From contig JAFSTE010000005.1 of NCBI GenBank assembly GCA_017450645.1, forward strand, positions 1-64,000: a DNA stretch of 64,000 bases. The letters run 5' to 3'. Origin of the DNA: Eubacterium sp. (GTDB taxonomy: Bacteria; Bacillota; Clostridia; Oscillospirales; Acutalibacteraceae). Within the stretch, counting starts at the first letter, position 1, and every line of letters begins with the position of its first letter. The translations under genes were made by a program, and so were the position numbers. Shown here piece after piece: positions 18,450-26,461 of this stretch. The notes beneath the pieces are model-generated. The model made no database searches. It was not told where the DNA came from and worked only from the letters and a program-made list of their open reading frames with translations.

Positions 18450-18524
18450 ATATTAGTAATTATGGGGAGGTGTCCCTTTATTAAGGTTGCCCTTTCATAA
18501 AAATAAGTCTAAGGAGTTAAAGCC

Positions 18525-19370
18525 GTGATTGAATTTAAAGATGTCACAAAGGTATATGACAGCAACGGCACCAAAGCCCTTGACAATGTCAATATTAAAA
18601 TCGAGGACGGCGAATTCGTCTTCGTTGTTGGCTCGTCGGGCGCAGGTAAAAGTACATTTTTAAAGCTTATTATGCACGAGGAGAAGCCGACCGAGGGCGA
18701 TGTTATCGTTAACGGTTACGCATCCTCTAAGCTTAAAAAGCGCAAGGTGCCTTATTATAGAAGAACTATGGGTATAGTTTTTCAGGATTTCAGAATTATC
18801 CCAAAAATGACCGTATACGATAATGTTGCGTTTGCTATGCGCGTTATCGGCGCTAAGGAAAAGGATATAAGAAAAAGAGTTCCTTACATCCTTCAGCTTG
18901 TTGGTCTTTCTAACAAGGCGCGTTCAATGCCTAACGAGCTTTCGGGCGGCGAGCAGCAGCGTGTATCGCTTGCAAGAGCGCTGGTTAACAACCCCGACCT
19001 TATTATTGCGGACGAGCCTACGGGTAATGTTGACCCCGAGATGAGCCACGAGATTGTTGACCTGCTTACAAAAATCAACAACTCAGGCACCACCGTTGTA
19101 ATGGTAACTCACGAGCACGAGCTTGTGCGCTCGTTCCAGAGACGAGTTATCGTTATCCAGAACGGACAGGTTGTATCGGATACTCCCGACCCGACCTTCG
19201 CTAAATTTAAGGCTAAAGAGCCCGAAAAGGTTACGGATATGTTCTACTACGAAGAGGATGTTAAGCAGGACAGCGTAACCGAGGTATTCGACAACCTTGA
19301 GGATATCGTTTCCACCTCCGAGGAGGAAGAGGTTGACGATGCTGTTACTGAGGACGGAGGTGAGGAGTAA
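18525..19370 (+). CDS. ftsE: Cell division ATP-binding protein FtsE
   Basis: FtsE is the ATPase of the FtsEX complex, which drives peptidoglycan hydrolases at the septum. The 281-residue protein has Walker A GSSGAGKST, Q-loop, signature LSGGEQQRVSLARAL, Walker B LIIADEPTGNVDPE and the switch His in VMVTHEHE. It starts with GTG at 18525 after AAGGAG. It is about 50 residues longer than usual FtsE. The extra C-terminus is very acidic, ending in EEEEVDDAVTEDGGEE. It overlaps ftsX at its stop codon. Confidence 0.95.
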   Translation: MIEFKDVTKVYDSNGTKALDNVNIKIEDGEFVFVVGSSGAGKSTFLKLIMHEEKPTEGDVIVNGYASSKLKKRKVPYYRRTMGIVFQDFRIIPKMTVYDNVAFAMRVIGAKEKDIRKRVPYILQLVGLSNKARSMPNELSGGEQQRVSLARALVNNPDLIIADEPTGNVDPEMSHEIVDLLTKINNSGTTVVMVTHEHELVRSFQRRVIVIQNGQVVSDTPDPTFAKFKAKEPEKVTDMFYYEEDVKQDSVTEVFDNLEDIVSTSEEEEVDDAVTEDGGEE

Positions 19371-20308
19371 TGACAGGTGCAAGCTTAAAGTATCTTATTA
19401 AAGAGGGTTTCCGCAACACCTGGACAAACCGTATGATGTCGGTTGCGTCTGTATGCGTACTCCTCAGCTGTTTAGTGCTTATCGGCTCGGCAGCGATGAT
19501 ATTCCTTAATATCAACGCCCTCGTTGATAAAATCGAAAACGAAAATGTTATTATGGTGTACATCGAGGACACCGATAAAGAAGGTAATGTTATTCTCGAC
19601 GACGCTGCTATTGACCGGATGGGCGAAACGCTTAAGGGTATGCAGAATGTCGAGAGCGTTGAGTTCGTAAGCAAGGAGTCCGCCTGGGCTGACCAGCTTA
19701 AGACTATGGAGGACGCGCAGGCGCAGTTCTTTAAGGAAATCAGCACCGACATTCCCCTCCCCGACGCTTACAAGGTAACGGTTGCGGATTTAAGCCAGTT
19801 TAAAAACACCGTATCCGAAATCAAAAAGATGGACAATGTTACCGTCAGGGAAAACAGTGACCTTGCAAAGAAGCTCGACACTATCAGCCGCGGCATTTCG
19901 ATTATCGCAGTTGTAATTATTTCCGTACTTTTTGCAATTTCGCTTTTCATTATTTCAAACACAATCAAGCTTACCGTTTATTCACGCCGCCTCGAAATCA
20001 GCATTATGAAGTCCGTAGGTGCTACTAACTCCTTCGTAAGACTTCCGTTCGTTGTAGAGGGTATTATACTGGGCGTTGTGTCGGGTGTAATTTCGCTCGG
20101 CGCGGTCTGGGGCGTATATGTGCTTGCGGTGCGGAGCTTCAGCGAGCTGCTGATGTCGCTCAGACTTGTTCCGCTCGGCTTCACTAACTACGCGCTGCCG
20201 ATGCTCGGCGTATTCGTATGCATAGGCATTATCAGCGGTGTAGGCGGTTCGCTTATCACTATGAGAAGGTATCTTAACAAGGAAGGCAGTGAGATTTATG
20301 CAATTTAA
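19370..20308 (+). CDS. ftsX: Cell division protein FtsX
   Basis: FtsX is the membrane subunit of FtsEX and transmits ATPase movement to a hydrolase outside the cell. The 312-residue protein has an N-terminal helix (about 23-45), a large extracellular domain and three C-terminal helices (about 180-205, 225-250 and 275-298). The ISNTIKLTVYSRR and ISIMKSVGATN motifs are typical. It overlaps ftsE by one base and the following hydrolase gene by about 10 bases, showing tight co-translation. Confidence 0.95.
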   Translation: MTGASLKYLIKEGFRNTWTNRMMSVASVCVLLSCLVLIGSAAMIFLNINALVDKIENENVIMVYIEDTDKEGNVILDDAAIDRMGETLKGMQNVESVEFVSKESAWADQLKTMEDAQAQFFKEISTDIPLPDAYKVTVADLSQFKNTVSEIKKMDNVTVRENSDLAKKLDTISRGISIIAVVIISVLFAISLFIISNTIKLTVYSRRLEISIMKSVGATNSFVRLPFVVEGIILGVVSGVISLGAVWGVYVLAVRSFSELLMSLRLVPLGFTNYALPMLGVFVCIGIISGVGGSLITMRRYLNKEGSEIYAI

Positions 20309-21545
20309 GGGTATGACTAAGCTTGTGGCAGTATTACTCAGCCTTTGCTTCGTTTTCAGCTGCATCGGCGCACCTGCTGCATATGCAAAATCTGTTTCGG
20401 ACCTTCAGAAGAAAAAAGATAAGATTTCCGAGCAAATTAAGGAAACCGAGGAAAAGGTTGAAAAGCTCAAGAAGGAAAAGGACAAGACCCAGGAGTACAT
20501 TACCGAGCTTGACAGAAAAATTAAGCTCAAGCAGGACAAGATTGATGTGCTTCAGGCTGACGCGGATAATCTTCAAAACGAGATTACCGATATTCAGAAC
20601 AACATAACCGAAACCGAACAGAATATCGAAAAGACACAGCAGGAGATTGACCGCAAGCAGGCGGAGTTTGACAAGACCTACGAGGAATACTGTCAGCGCC
20701 TTAAAGCGATGTACATCTCGGGCAGCGCAAGCAATCTCGAGGTGCTCCTCACCTGCGAGGACATCAGCTCGATTCTTACAAGAAGCCAGATGATTAAGTC
20801 TGTTTCCGAGCAGGACAGCAACATCCTTAACTCGCTTATGGAAAAAATGAGCGAGATTGAAAAGGAAAAGGCTGCCCTTGAAAAGAGCAGAAACAAGCTT
20901 AAGGAAAACAAAAAGAAGCTCGAAACCGACAAGGCTAAGCTCGACAGCAGCATCGCAGAAATCGAAGCTGCTAAGAAGGAGCTTAAGGACGAGGTTGCAG
21001 AGCTTAACGCAACTATGAAGAAGCTCGCTTCGCAGACTTCGGAGTACCTTGAATCCATCGACGAGGATAAGGACAAGCTCGCCGAGGTTGAAAGAGAAAT
21101 CCAGAAGATTTACGACCAGGCGTCTAAGGGCACCGGCTCGCTTAACGGCTCACAGGGCGACGGCTCGCACAGCGGTACGCTGTCGTACCCTACATATTCA
21201 AGAAGCATTTCTGCGGGTTATCCCAACTACTCGAGCGGTCGTTATCACGGCGGTATCGACTTCCCCGTTCCTACGGGTACAGAGGTACACGCTGCCGCTG
21301 CGGGTAAGGTTATCGTAGCGCTCAACCTTTGGTACAGCTACGGTCACTATATCATTATCGACCACGGCAACGGACTTTCGACGCTGTACGCGCATAACTC
21401 CAAGCTGCTTGTAGGCGTTGGCGACCATGTTTCGAGAGGACAGACTATTTCGCTGTCAGGCTCGACGGGTAACTCGACCGGACCTCATGTTCACTTCGAG
21501 GTAAGAATTAACGGTCAGCGCGTAAATCCGTGGAACTACTTATAA
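20298..21545 (+). CDS. M23-family murein hydrolase with coiled coil (FtsEX partner)
   Basis: The 415-residue protein is probably the FtsEX-controlled hydrolase, the counterpart of EnvC/PcsB. It has a signal peptide (about 1-31). A long coiled coil (about 34-260) is dense in K and E with heptad character. A glycine/serine linker leads to a C-terminal LytM/M23 domain. That domain has zinc ligands in YHGGIDF and GPHVHFEVR and the catalytic-type DHGNG and AH motifs, so it looks active rather than EnvC-like degenerate. The start ATG at 20298 lies inside the end of ftsX. Confidence 0.9.
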   Translation: MQFKGMTKLVAVLLSLCFVFSCIGAPAAYAKSVSDLQKKKDKISEQIKETEEKVEKLKKEKDKTQEYITELDRKIKLKQDKIDVLQADADNLQNEITDIQNNITETEQNIEKTQQEIDRKQAEFDKTYEEYCQRLKAMYISGSASNLEVLLTCEDISSILTRSQMIKSVSEQDSNILNSLMEKMSEIEKEKAALEKSRNKLKENKKKLETDKAKLDSSIAEIEAAKKELKDEVAELNATMKKLASQTSEYLESIDEDKDKLAEVEREIQKIYDQASKGTGSLNGSQGDGSHSGTLSYPTYSRSISAGYPNYSSGRYHGGIDFPVPTGTEVHAAAAGKVIVALNLWYSYGHYIIIDHGNGLSTLYAHNSKLLVGVGDHVSRGQTISLSGSTGNSTGPHVHFEVRINGQRVNPWNYL

Positions 21546-21583
21546 ACTAAAGGCGGGTTTACCGCACTAAATAATTAATAATC

Positions 21584-21614
21584 AAAAGCTACGGGCAAGT
21601 GTCCGTAGCTTTTA
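21584..21614 (+). terminator. Terminator of ftsE-ftsX-hydrolase unit
   Basis: The stem AAAAGCTACGG/CCGTAGCTTTT lies 40 bases after the hydrolase stop. Confidence 0.8.
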
Positions 21615-21623
21615 ACCTAAGTT

Positions 21624-23189
21624 ATGCAAAATAAAGAAAAAACGACTATACGAAAAGTCGGAGTAAAAAAGAACGAAAGTATATACCTTATTATCCGCGG
21701 ACTTGAGGTGGGCGTAGCCTCGGGTCTTGTTTGCGTGGCGTACCGCTTTGCGCTTGTATATGCCGAGGAGGGCTTGTACAAGGTGCTCGATTTCGTTAAG
21801 GGCTCGCCTGCCAAAATCGCGCTGTGGCTCGCGCTGCTATGCGTTTTCGGAGTTATGGTGGCGCTTATCAACAAGTGGGAGCCCGACGCGGCAGGCTCGG
21901 GTATTCCGCAGACCTCGGGCGAAATACGCGGCTACTTTTCGCTGAACTGGTGGAGGGTTATCATCGCCAAGTTTATCGGCGGCACGACGGCTGTTTTCAG
22001 CGGTCTGTCGCTCGGCAGAGAGGGTCCGTCGGTACAGCTTGGCGGTATGGCGGCTAAGGGCGTATCAAGGCTTACAAAGTCCGATAAAACCACCGAGCTT
22101 CGTATGATTTCTTGCGGCGCGGGCGCGGGTATGGCGGCTGCGTTCAATGCTCCGATTGCCGGCACAATGTTCGTGCTCGAGGAAATTCACCACAATTACG
22201 ACAAGGCGATACTTTGTATGAGCATCGTCGCGTCGATTACCGCGGACTACATCTCGATAGCGTTTTTCGGTCACGAAACCACCTTTCAGTACGACACCGT
22301 AACCCTCGCTCTTCACAACTACTGGATACTGCTGCTTATGGGCGTAGTACTCGGCTTTGCAGGCGCGGGATACAATGTGTTTATGGTGTGGGTTCAAAAG
22401 CTCTATAAAAAGGTAACCAAAATTCCGCAGGCGGTAAAAATGGCGTTCGTGTTCCTTGTAAGCGGAGTAATCGGACTTACCGTGCCGCAGATTCTTTGCG
22501 GCGGTCACACAATGGCAACCCGCCTTATGACCGAGCGCCCCGAGCTTTCGGTGCTGTTCGTTTTGCTTTTTGCTAAATTTTTGTTCGGCGCGTTTTCGTT
22601 TTCGTCGGGCGCACCGGGCGGAACGCTTTATCCGCTGTGCGTGCTCGGCGCGTACATCGGCGCAATATTCGGCAATATCGCCATCAACAACATCGGGCTT
22701 TCGGGCGGTCTTTACGAGGAATTCGTAGTAATCGGTATGGCGGGACTGTTCTCGTCAATCGTGCGCGCACCGCTGACGGGCATAATACTTGTGTTCGAGC
22801 TTACGGGCGATATGCACTCACTGCTGCCGATTGCAACGGTAAGCCTTATTTCATACGCGGTTGCGAACACTATCGGCACCGCGCCGTTTTACTCAATTCT
22901 GTTTGAAAAAGCGGTCGAAAACACCGACTCCCCCGTCCTTAATTCAAGCAAGACCGAAAAGGTTATTCAGACCTTTACAATCCCGCTCGGCAGCAAAATC
23001 GCAGACCACAAAATCGCCGACATCGACTGGGGCAAGCACTGCCTGATAGTATCGGTTGAGCGCGACGAAACACCGATGACGCCAAAGGGCGACACGCTCC
23101 TCAAAGAGGGCGACACGCTTGTGATGCTCATATCGCAGCGCCGCTTCTCGCAGGATGTTAAGCGCATCTGCGATATAATCAAAAAATAA
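21624..23189 (+). CDS. ClC-family chloride channel/antiporter with C-terminal RCK-type domain
   Basis: Membrane protein of 521 residues. It holds the ClC selectivity motifs GSGIPQ, GREGPSVQLG (with the gating Glu) and GLFSSIVRAPLTGI, in about ten membrane helices up to residue 430. A TrkA-C-like cytosolic domain (about 445-521, with LPLGS/I.DHKI and GDTLVMLIS) follows. The gating glutamate suggests Cl-/H+ exchange, possibly for acid resistance or halide balance. It starts 10 bases after the preceding terminator. No good ribosome site is visible. Confidence 0.92.
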   Translation: MQNKEKTTIRKVGVKKNESIYLIIRGLEVGVASGLVCVAYRFALVYAEEGLYKVLDFVKGSPAKIALWLALLCVFGVMVALINKWEPDAAGSGIPQTSGEIRGYFSLNWWRVIIAKFIGGTTAVFSGLSLGREGPSVQLGGMAAKGVSRLTKSDKTTELRMISCGAGAGMAAAFNAPIAGTMFVLEEIHHNYDKAILCMSIVASITADYISIAFFGHETTFQYDTVTLALHNYWILLLMGVVLGFAGAGYNVFMVWVQKLYKKVTKIPQAVKMAFVFLVSGVIGLTVPQILCGGHTMATRLMTERPELSVLFVLLFAKFLFGAFSFSSGAPGGTLYPLCVLGAYIGAIFGNIAINNIGLSGGLYEEFVVIGMAGLFSSIVRAPLTGIILVFELTGDMHSLLPIATVSLISYAVANTIGTAPFYSILFEKAVENTDSPVLNSSKTEKVIQTFTIPLGSKIADHKIADIDWGKHCLIVSVERDETPMTPKGDTLLKEGDTLVMLISQRRFSQDVKRICDIIKK

Positions 23190-23215
23190 TTTTAACATAA
23201 ATGGAGGATAAACCT

Positions 23216-24109
23216 ATGAAGTCTTATGCGTTTTCAAAATATTTCAAGCTGGCGGTGATTGTTTATGCAGTGCTGGATTTGGCGTACTCAGTAATTACGT
23301 TTCTGTTAAACACCGTTGACGGAATAGAGGGAATTGCCTCTTTTGTATTCGTTTTGCTGCTATTTGTGACAGCAACAATCCTGTACAAAAACATCGTAGG
23401 TTTTGAGCAAAACAAATATAAATCCATTCCCCTACTGCTCCTTCCGATAGGAATAAGCAAATTTACAAACGATGTGTTTAACTATTTATTGGATATGCTT
23501 AAACTGACGGATAATTCCGCAATAAACGATGCAATATCTGCGGCAGCTACGCTAATAATATGCCTTTTTGCATACTCTAAGCTCATAACGGGATACTCTG
23601 CGCTTTATGAAGAAAAGTCGAGCTTGCAGTTTCCTGTGCAGTACCGACTCAGAACAAAATGGTGGTTTGTAATCGTTGGCGATTTAGTAGGCAGCATTGT
23701 AATTGCTATGATTAGCACCATATTTAGTTTTGCAGGCGCATTTTTAATGCCGATTGTAAATGCTCTGAATATTATAATTCTCCTTGCGATTGTTTATGCT
23801 TTCTTTAATATCGCGCTGAAAAAAATAGACAAAAACACGAGAAAGCTGTTTTTGCCAAACATCTTTTTGCCGACGGTCGCAAGCCTGGCGCTCAACAGCG
23901 TTTCCGATTTGGTTGATGTATTAACTCCGCTGCATTCGATAAACAATTCGTTTAAAACCTTATTATCAAGCGGCGACTATTTAGCAGCTTTTGCAAAAGT
24001 TGCACCCTCGCTAATATTCACTCTGTTTCTCGCCGTGTCAACTACTGTTGTTTACTGCTTTTTGTGCGCAAAGAACTTTGCCGCATACGAGCAAAGCAAT
24101 AATGAATAA
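23216..24109 (+). CDS. Multi-pass membrane protein, unknown
   Basis: The 297-residue protein starts at 23216 after GGAGG. About seven to eight hydrophobic helices span its length, with short charged loops. There is no recognisable catalytic or transport motif. It follows the ClC gene by 26 bases and may be co-transcribed with it. Base composition is lower in G+C than its neighbours. Confidence 0.55.
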   Translation: MKSYAFSKYFKLAVIVYAVLDLAYSVITFLLNTVDGIEGIASFVFVLLLFVTATILYKNIVGFEQNKYKSIPLLLLPIGISKFTNDVFNYLLDMLKLTDNSAINDAISAAATLIICLFAYSKLITGYSALYEEKSSLQFPVQYRLRTKWWFVIVGDLVGSIVIAMISTIFSFAGAFLMPIVNALNIIILLAIVYAFFNIALKKIDKNTRKLFLPNIFLPTVASLALNSVSDLVDVLTPLHSINNSFKTLLSSGDYLAAFAKVAPSLIFTLFLAVSTTVVYCFLCAKNFAAYEQSNNE

Positions 24110-24141
24110 GTAAGTAATTATAATTATAAATAAACTAATTC

Positions 24142-24170
24142 TTGACAAGCCCCGACAATGCTGTTATAAT
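24142..24170 (+). promoter_or_regulatory. rpsF-ssb-rpsR promoter
   Basis: Perfect consensus: TTGACA (24142-24147), a 17-base spacer and TATAAT (24165-24170). Confidence 0.9.
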
Positions 24171-24198
24171 GTTAGGGCTTGAAGTATCAAGTAAATAT

Positions 24199-24230
24199 CC
24201 TTGCGCGAGGAGATATCGCGCCGAATGACC
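24199..24230 (+). promoter_or_regulatory. Probable S6:S18-binding leader RNA
   Basis: The rpsF leader folds GCGCGA (24203-24208) against TCGCGC (24216-24221), followed by the unpaired CCGAATGACC. Leaders of rpsF in many bacteria carry an S6:S18 site with a key CCG, by which the protein pair represses its own mRNA. Position and the CCG fit; the exact fold is inferred. Confidence 0.6.
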
Positions 24231-24248
24231 AGAAGGAGGTGCTGAAGA

Positions 24249-24539
24249 ATGGCATTAAGAAATTACGAAATCGTTATGGTTTACTCTCTTTCAAAGGGTA
24301 ACGAGGCAGTAGACGCTTTAAAGGCTAAGTTCACTGACCTTATTTCTAAGAATGGCACTCTCGGCGAAGTTGAGGAATGGGGCAAGAGAAAGCTTGCATA
24401 TCCTATCAACTACGAGACCGAGGGCTACTATGTTCTTATTAACTTTGCTTGTGAGGAATCATTCCCGGCTGAGCTTGACCGTGTAATTAACATTACCGAC
24501 GGCGTGCTTCGTTCACTTATTGTCGCTAAAGGCGAATAA
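24249..24539 (+). CDS. rpsF: 30S ribosomal protein S6
   Basis: S6 binds S18 and 16S rRNA in the platform of the small subunit. The 96-residue protein begins MALRNYEIVMVYSL and has the GKRKLAYPI segment typical of S6. AAGGAGGTG gives a strong ribosome site. It is the first gene of the standard rpsF-ssb-rpsR operon. Confidence 0.97.
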   Translation: MALRNYEIVMVYSLSKGNEAVDALKAKFTDLISKNGTLGEVEEWGKRKLAYPINYETEGYYVLINFACEESFPAELDRVINITDGVLRSLIVAKGE

Positions 24540-24551
24540 GGAGGCTATAAT

Positions 24552-24989
24552 ATGATTAATATGGTAGCCTTAATGGGCAGATTAACTTACGAGCCTGAGC
24601 TTAAGACTACACCCAGCGGCGTATCTGTACTTCGTTTTCAGGTAGCTGTAGACAGGAACTATCAGCGTTCCGGCAGCGAAAGACAGGCAGATTTTATCGA
24701 CTGTGTAGCTTGGCGTCAGACCGCAGACTTCATCAGCCGTTATTTCCACAAGGGCTCTATGATTGCGGTCGAAGGTACTATTCAGACTCAGAACTTTACC
24801 GACAAAAACGGTAACAACAGAAAATCAGTAGAGGTCGTTGCAAACAATGTATCGTTCTGCGGCTCTAAAGCAGAGTCGGGCAGCGCTGCTCCCGCACAGG
24901 AGTATAATCAGCCTGCACCGAGCTATGCGAGCGCTAACAACAGCGATTTTGAAGAAATCGTGGACGACGATGACGACCTTCCATTCTAA
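24552..24989 (+). CDS. ssb: Single-stranded DNA-binding protein
   Basis: SSB coats single-stranded DNA in replication and repair. The 145-residue protein has an N-terminal OB fold (about 1-110, starting MINMVALMGRLTYEPEL). A short proline/serine linker leads to the acidic tip DDDDLPF that recruits partner enzymes. AGGAGG lies ahead, 12 bases after rpsF. Confidence 0.97.
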   Translation: MINMVALMGRLTYEPELKTTPSGVSVLRFQVAVDRNYQRSGSERQADFIDCVAWRQTADFISRYFHKGSMIAVEGTIQTQNFTDKNGNNRKSVEVVANNVSFCGSKAESGSAAPAQEYNQPAPSYASANNSDFEEIVDDDDDLPF

Positions 24990-25015
24990 GAGTTAACTAA
25001 CAAAGGAGAAAAACT

Positions 25016-25249
25016 ATGGCATACAACAAAGGCCCGAGAAAGGGACGCAGAAAGGTTTGTCAGTTTTGTGTAGATAAGGTAGAAGCAATCGACTACAAGG
25101 ATGTAGCAAAGCTCAGAAAGTTCACTTCTGAAAGAGCTAAGATTCTTCCCCGCCGTGTAACAGGCACCTGCGCAAAGCACCAGAGAGAGCTCACAACAGC
25201 TATTAAGAGAGCTCGTCACCTTGCTCTGCTTCCATACATTTCAGACTAA
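25016..25249 (+). CDS. rpsR: 30S ribosomal protein S18
   Basis: S18 pairs with S6. The 77-residue basic protein contains [16 protein letters not shown] and the [15 protein letters not shown] block that defines S18. AAGGAG lies ahead of the start. It retains a CxxC-type N-terminal motif. Confidence 0.97.
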   Translation: MAYNKGPRKGRRKVCQFCVDKVEAIDYKDVAKLRKFTSERAKILPRRVTGTCAKHQRELTTAIKRARHLALLPYISD

Positions 25250-25256
25250 CAAAAAT

Positions 25257-25288
25257 CCCGCAGACATCAGGTCTGCGGGGCTTTTTTA
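25257..25288 (+). terminator. rpsR terminator
   Basis: CCCGCAGAC-ATCAG-GTCTGCGGG is followed by TTTTTT. It overlaps the end of the converging nadE. Confidence 0.9.
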
Positions 25289-26026
25289 TTCTTCTATCGT
25301 TTCTATCTGCGGGTTAAACGCAGGCATAAGCTGCAGCTTAAATACATTAAGCTTATGCAGGCGGTCAATTTTTTGCTTGATGTCCGCATTGTCAATCTCG
25401 CCCGTTCTGATATACTTATCAAGAACAGCGTAAGTAAAGCCCAGGTTATCCTCGTCGGTCTTGCCGCAAAGTCCGTCAATCGGCACTTTATCGACAAGCA
25501 CATCGGGCAAACCGAGAAGCCTGCCGATAGCCTTAACCTCCTGAACAGTGAGGTTTGCGCAGGGGCTGAAGTCGCCCGCGGCGTCGCCGTAACGGGTTGA
25601 GTAACCCACCCAATCCTCGGACATATTACAGGTGTTCGCCACCCTGCCGTTGTGGCTCTGCGCCACAGCATAAAGAGTAGCCATTCTTACCCTTGGCGGA
25701 AGATTGGTGAGCGTCTGAGCAGACGCCTCAAACGGCAGAGCGCTCTTAAGACCGTCAACGGCATCCTTAACATTAATTATATAATGCTTTATACCAAGGT
25801 GGCTGACAAGCAGCTTTGCCATATCAATATCCGCCTGCTCGCCGTTTGGCATAAGTACGCCGATAACCCTCTCCCTGCCGAGCGCTTCTACACAAAGCGC
25901 CGCAACTACCGAGCTGTCCTTGCCGCCGGAAATACCCACAACGGCGTTACAGCCCTTACCGTTCACCTCAAAAAAGTCGCGTATCCAATTTACGCATTCA
26001 TCCTTAACCTTTTCAACATCAAACAT
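25286..26026 (-). CDS. nadE: NAD+ synthetase, ammonia-dependent
   Basis: NadE amidates deamido-NAD with ATP and ammonia, the last step of NAD synthesis. The 246-residue protein has the PP-loop SGGKDSSVV near residue 31, LPPRVRMATLYA, the NTCNMSEDWVGY block and KVPIDGLCGKTDED. It lacks a glutaminase domain, so ammonia must be supplied directly. The start at 26026 has AAAGG at suitable distance. The upstream in-frame codons lie in A/T-rich promoter-like sequence and are not counted. Confidence 0.95.
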   Translation of the reverse strand: MFDVEKVKDECVNWIRDFFEVNGKGCNAVVGISGGKDSSVVAALCVEALGRERVIGVLMPNGEQADIDMAKLLVSHLGIKHYIINVKDAVDGLKSALPFEASAQTLTNLPPRVRMATLYAVAQSHNGRVANTCNMSEDWVGYSTRYGDAAGDFSPCANLTVQEVKAIGRLLGLPDVLVDKVPIDGLCGKTDEDNLGFTYAVLDKYIRTGEIDNADIKQKIDRLHKLNVFKLQLMPAFNPQIETIEE

Positions 26027-26181
26027 AATATCAACCTTTACTATATTATTTGTTTTAATAATACCAAAATAAACCGAATTATTCAATAATTATTCCAAAA
26101 AATAGTATTTTTTGGTTGGTATTATATTACACAATCTGTGCAAAATATTACAGTAACAAATTTGTATTTGGAGATGGGAAT

Positions 26182-26358
26182 ATGAAAGCAACGGGAATTG
26201 TAAGAAGGATTGACGACCTAGGAAGGATTGTTATTCCAAAAGTAATCCGCAGGTCGTTTCGTATTAAAGAAGGCGACCCGTTACATACATCATTGACACC
26301 GTATGAAAAGTTCCGTTATGCAATGCTACAGTTTTCAGAGCGTTGCATCGGAAAATAA
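26182..26358 (+). pseudogene. Truncated SpoVT/AbrB DNA-binding domain, partial copy of spoVT
   Basis: The 58-residue reading begins MKATGIVRRIDDLGRIVIPK and matches the first 34 residues of SpoVT at 28156 almost perfectly, then switches to an unrelated tail (PYEKFRYAMLQF...) with a stop. The match extends into the upstream region (TGTGCAAAATATTACAGTA is shared). A GGAG site and ATG are intact. It may make a DNA-binding domain without the GAF-like sensor domain. Decayed duplicate or small competing regulator are both possible. Confidence 0.6.
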
Positions 26359-26387
26359 ATACATACGGAGGAAAATGCATTACCGAT

Positions 26388-26424
26388 AAGAAAACAGACC
26401 GAAAGAGAATCGGTCTGTTTTCTT
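26388..26424. terminator. Bidirectional terminator
   Basis: The stem AAGAAAACAGACCG/CGGTCTGTTTTCTT lies between the truncated SpoVT copy and the converging surface-protein gene. Confidence 0.8.
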
Positions 26425-26461
26425 CCTTTATGACGGACGCCGTATAGTCCTTAATTTCAAT

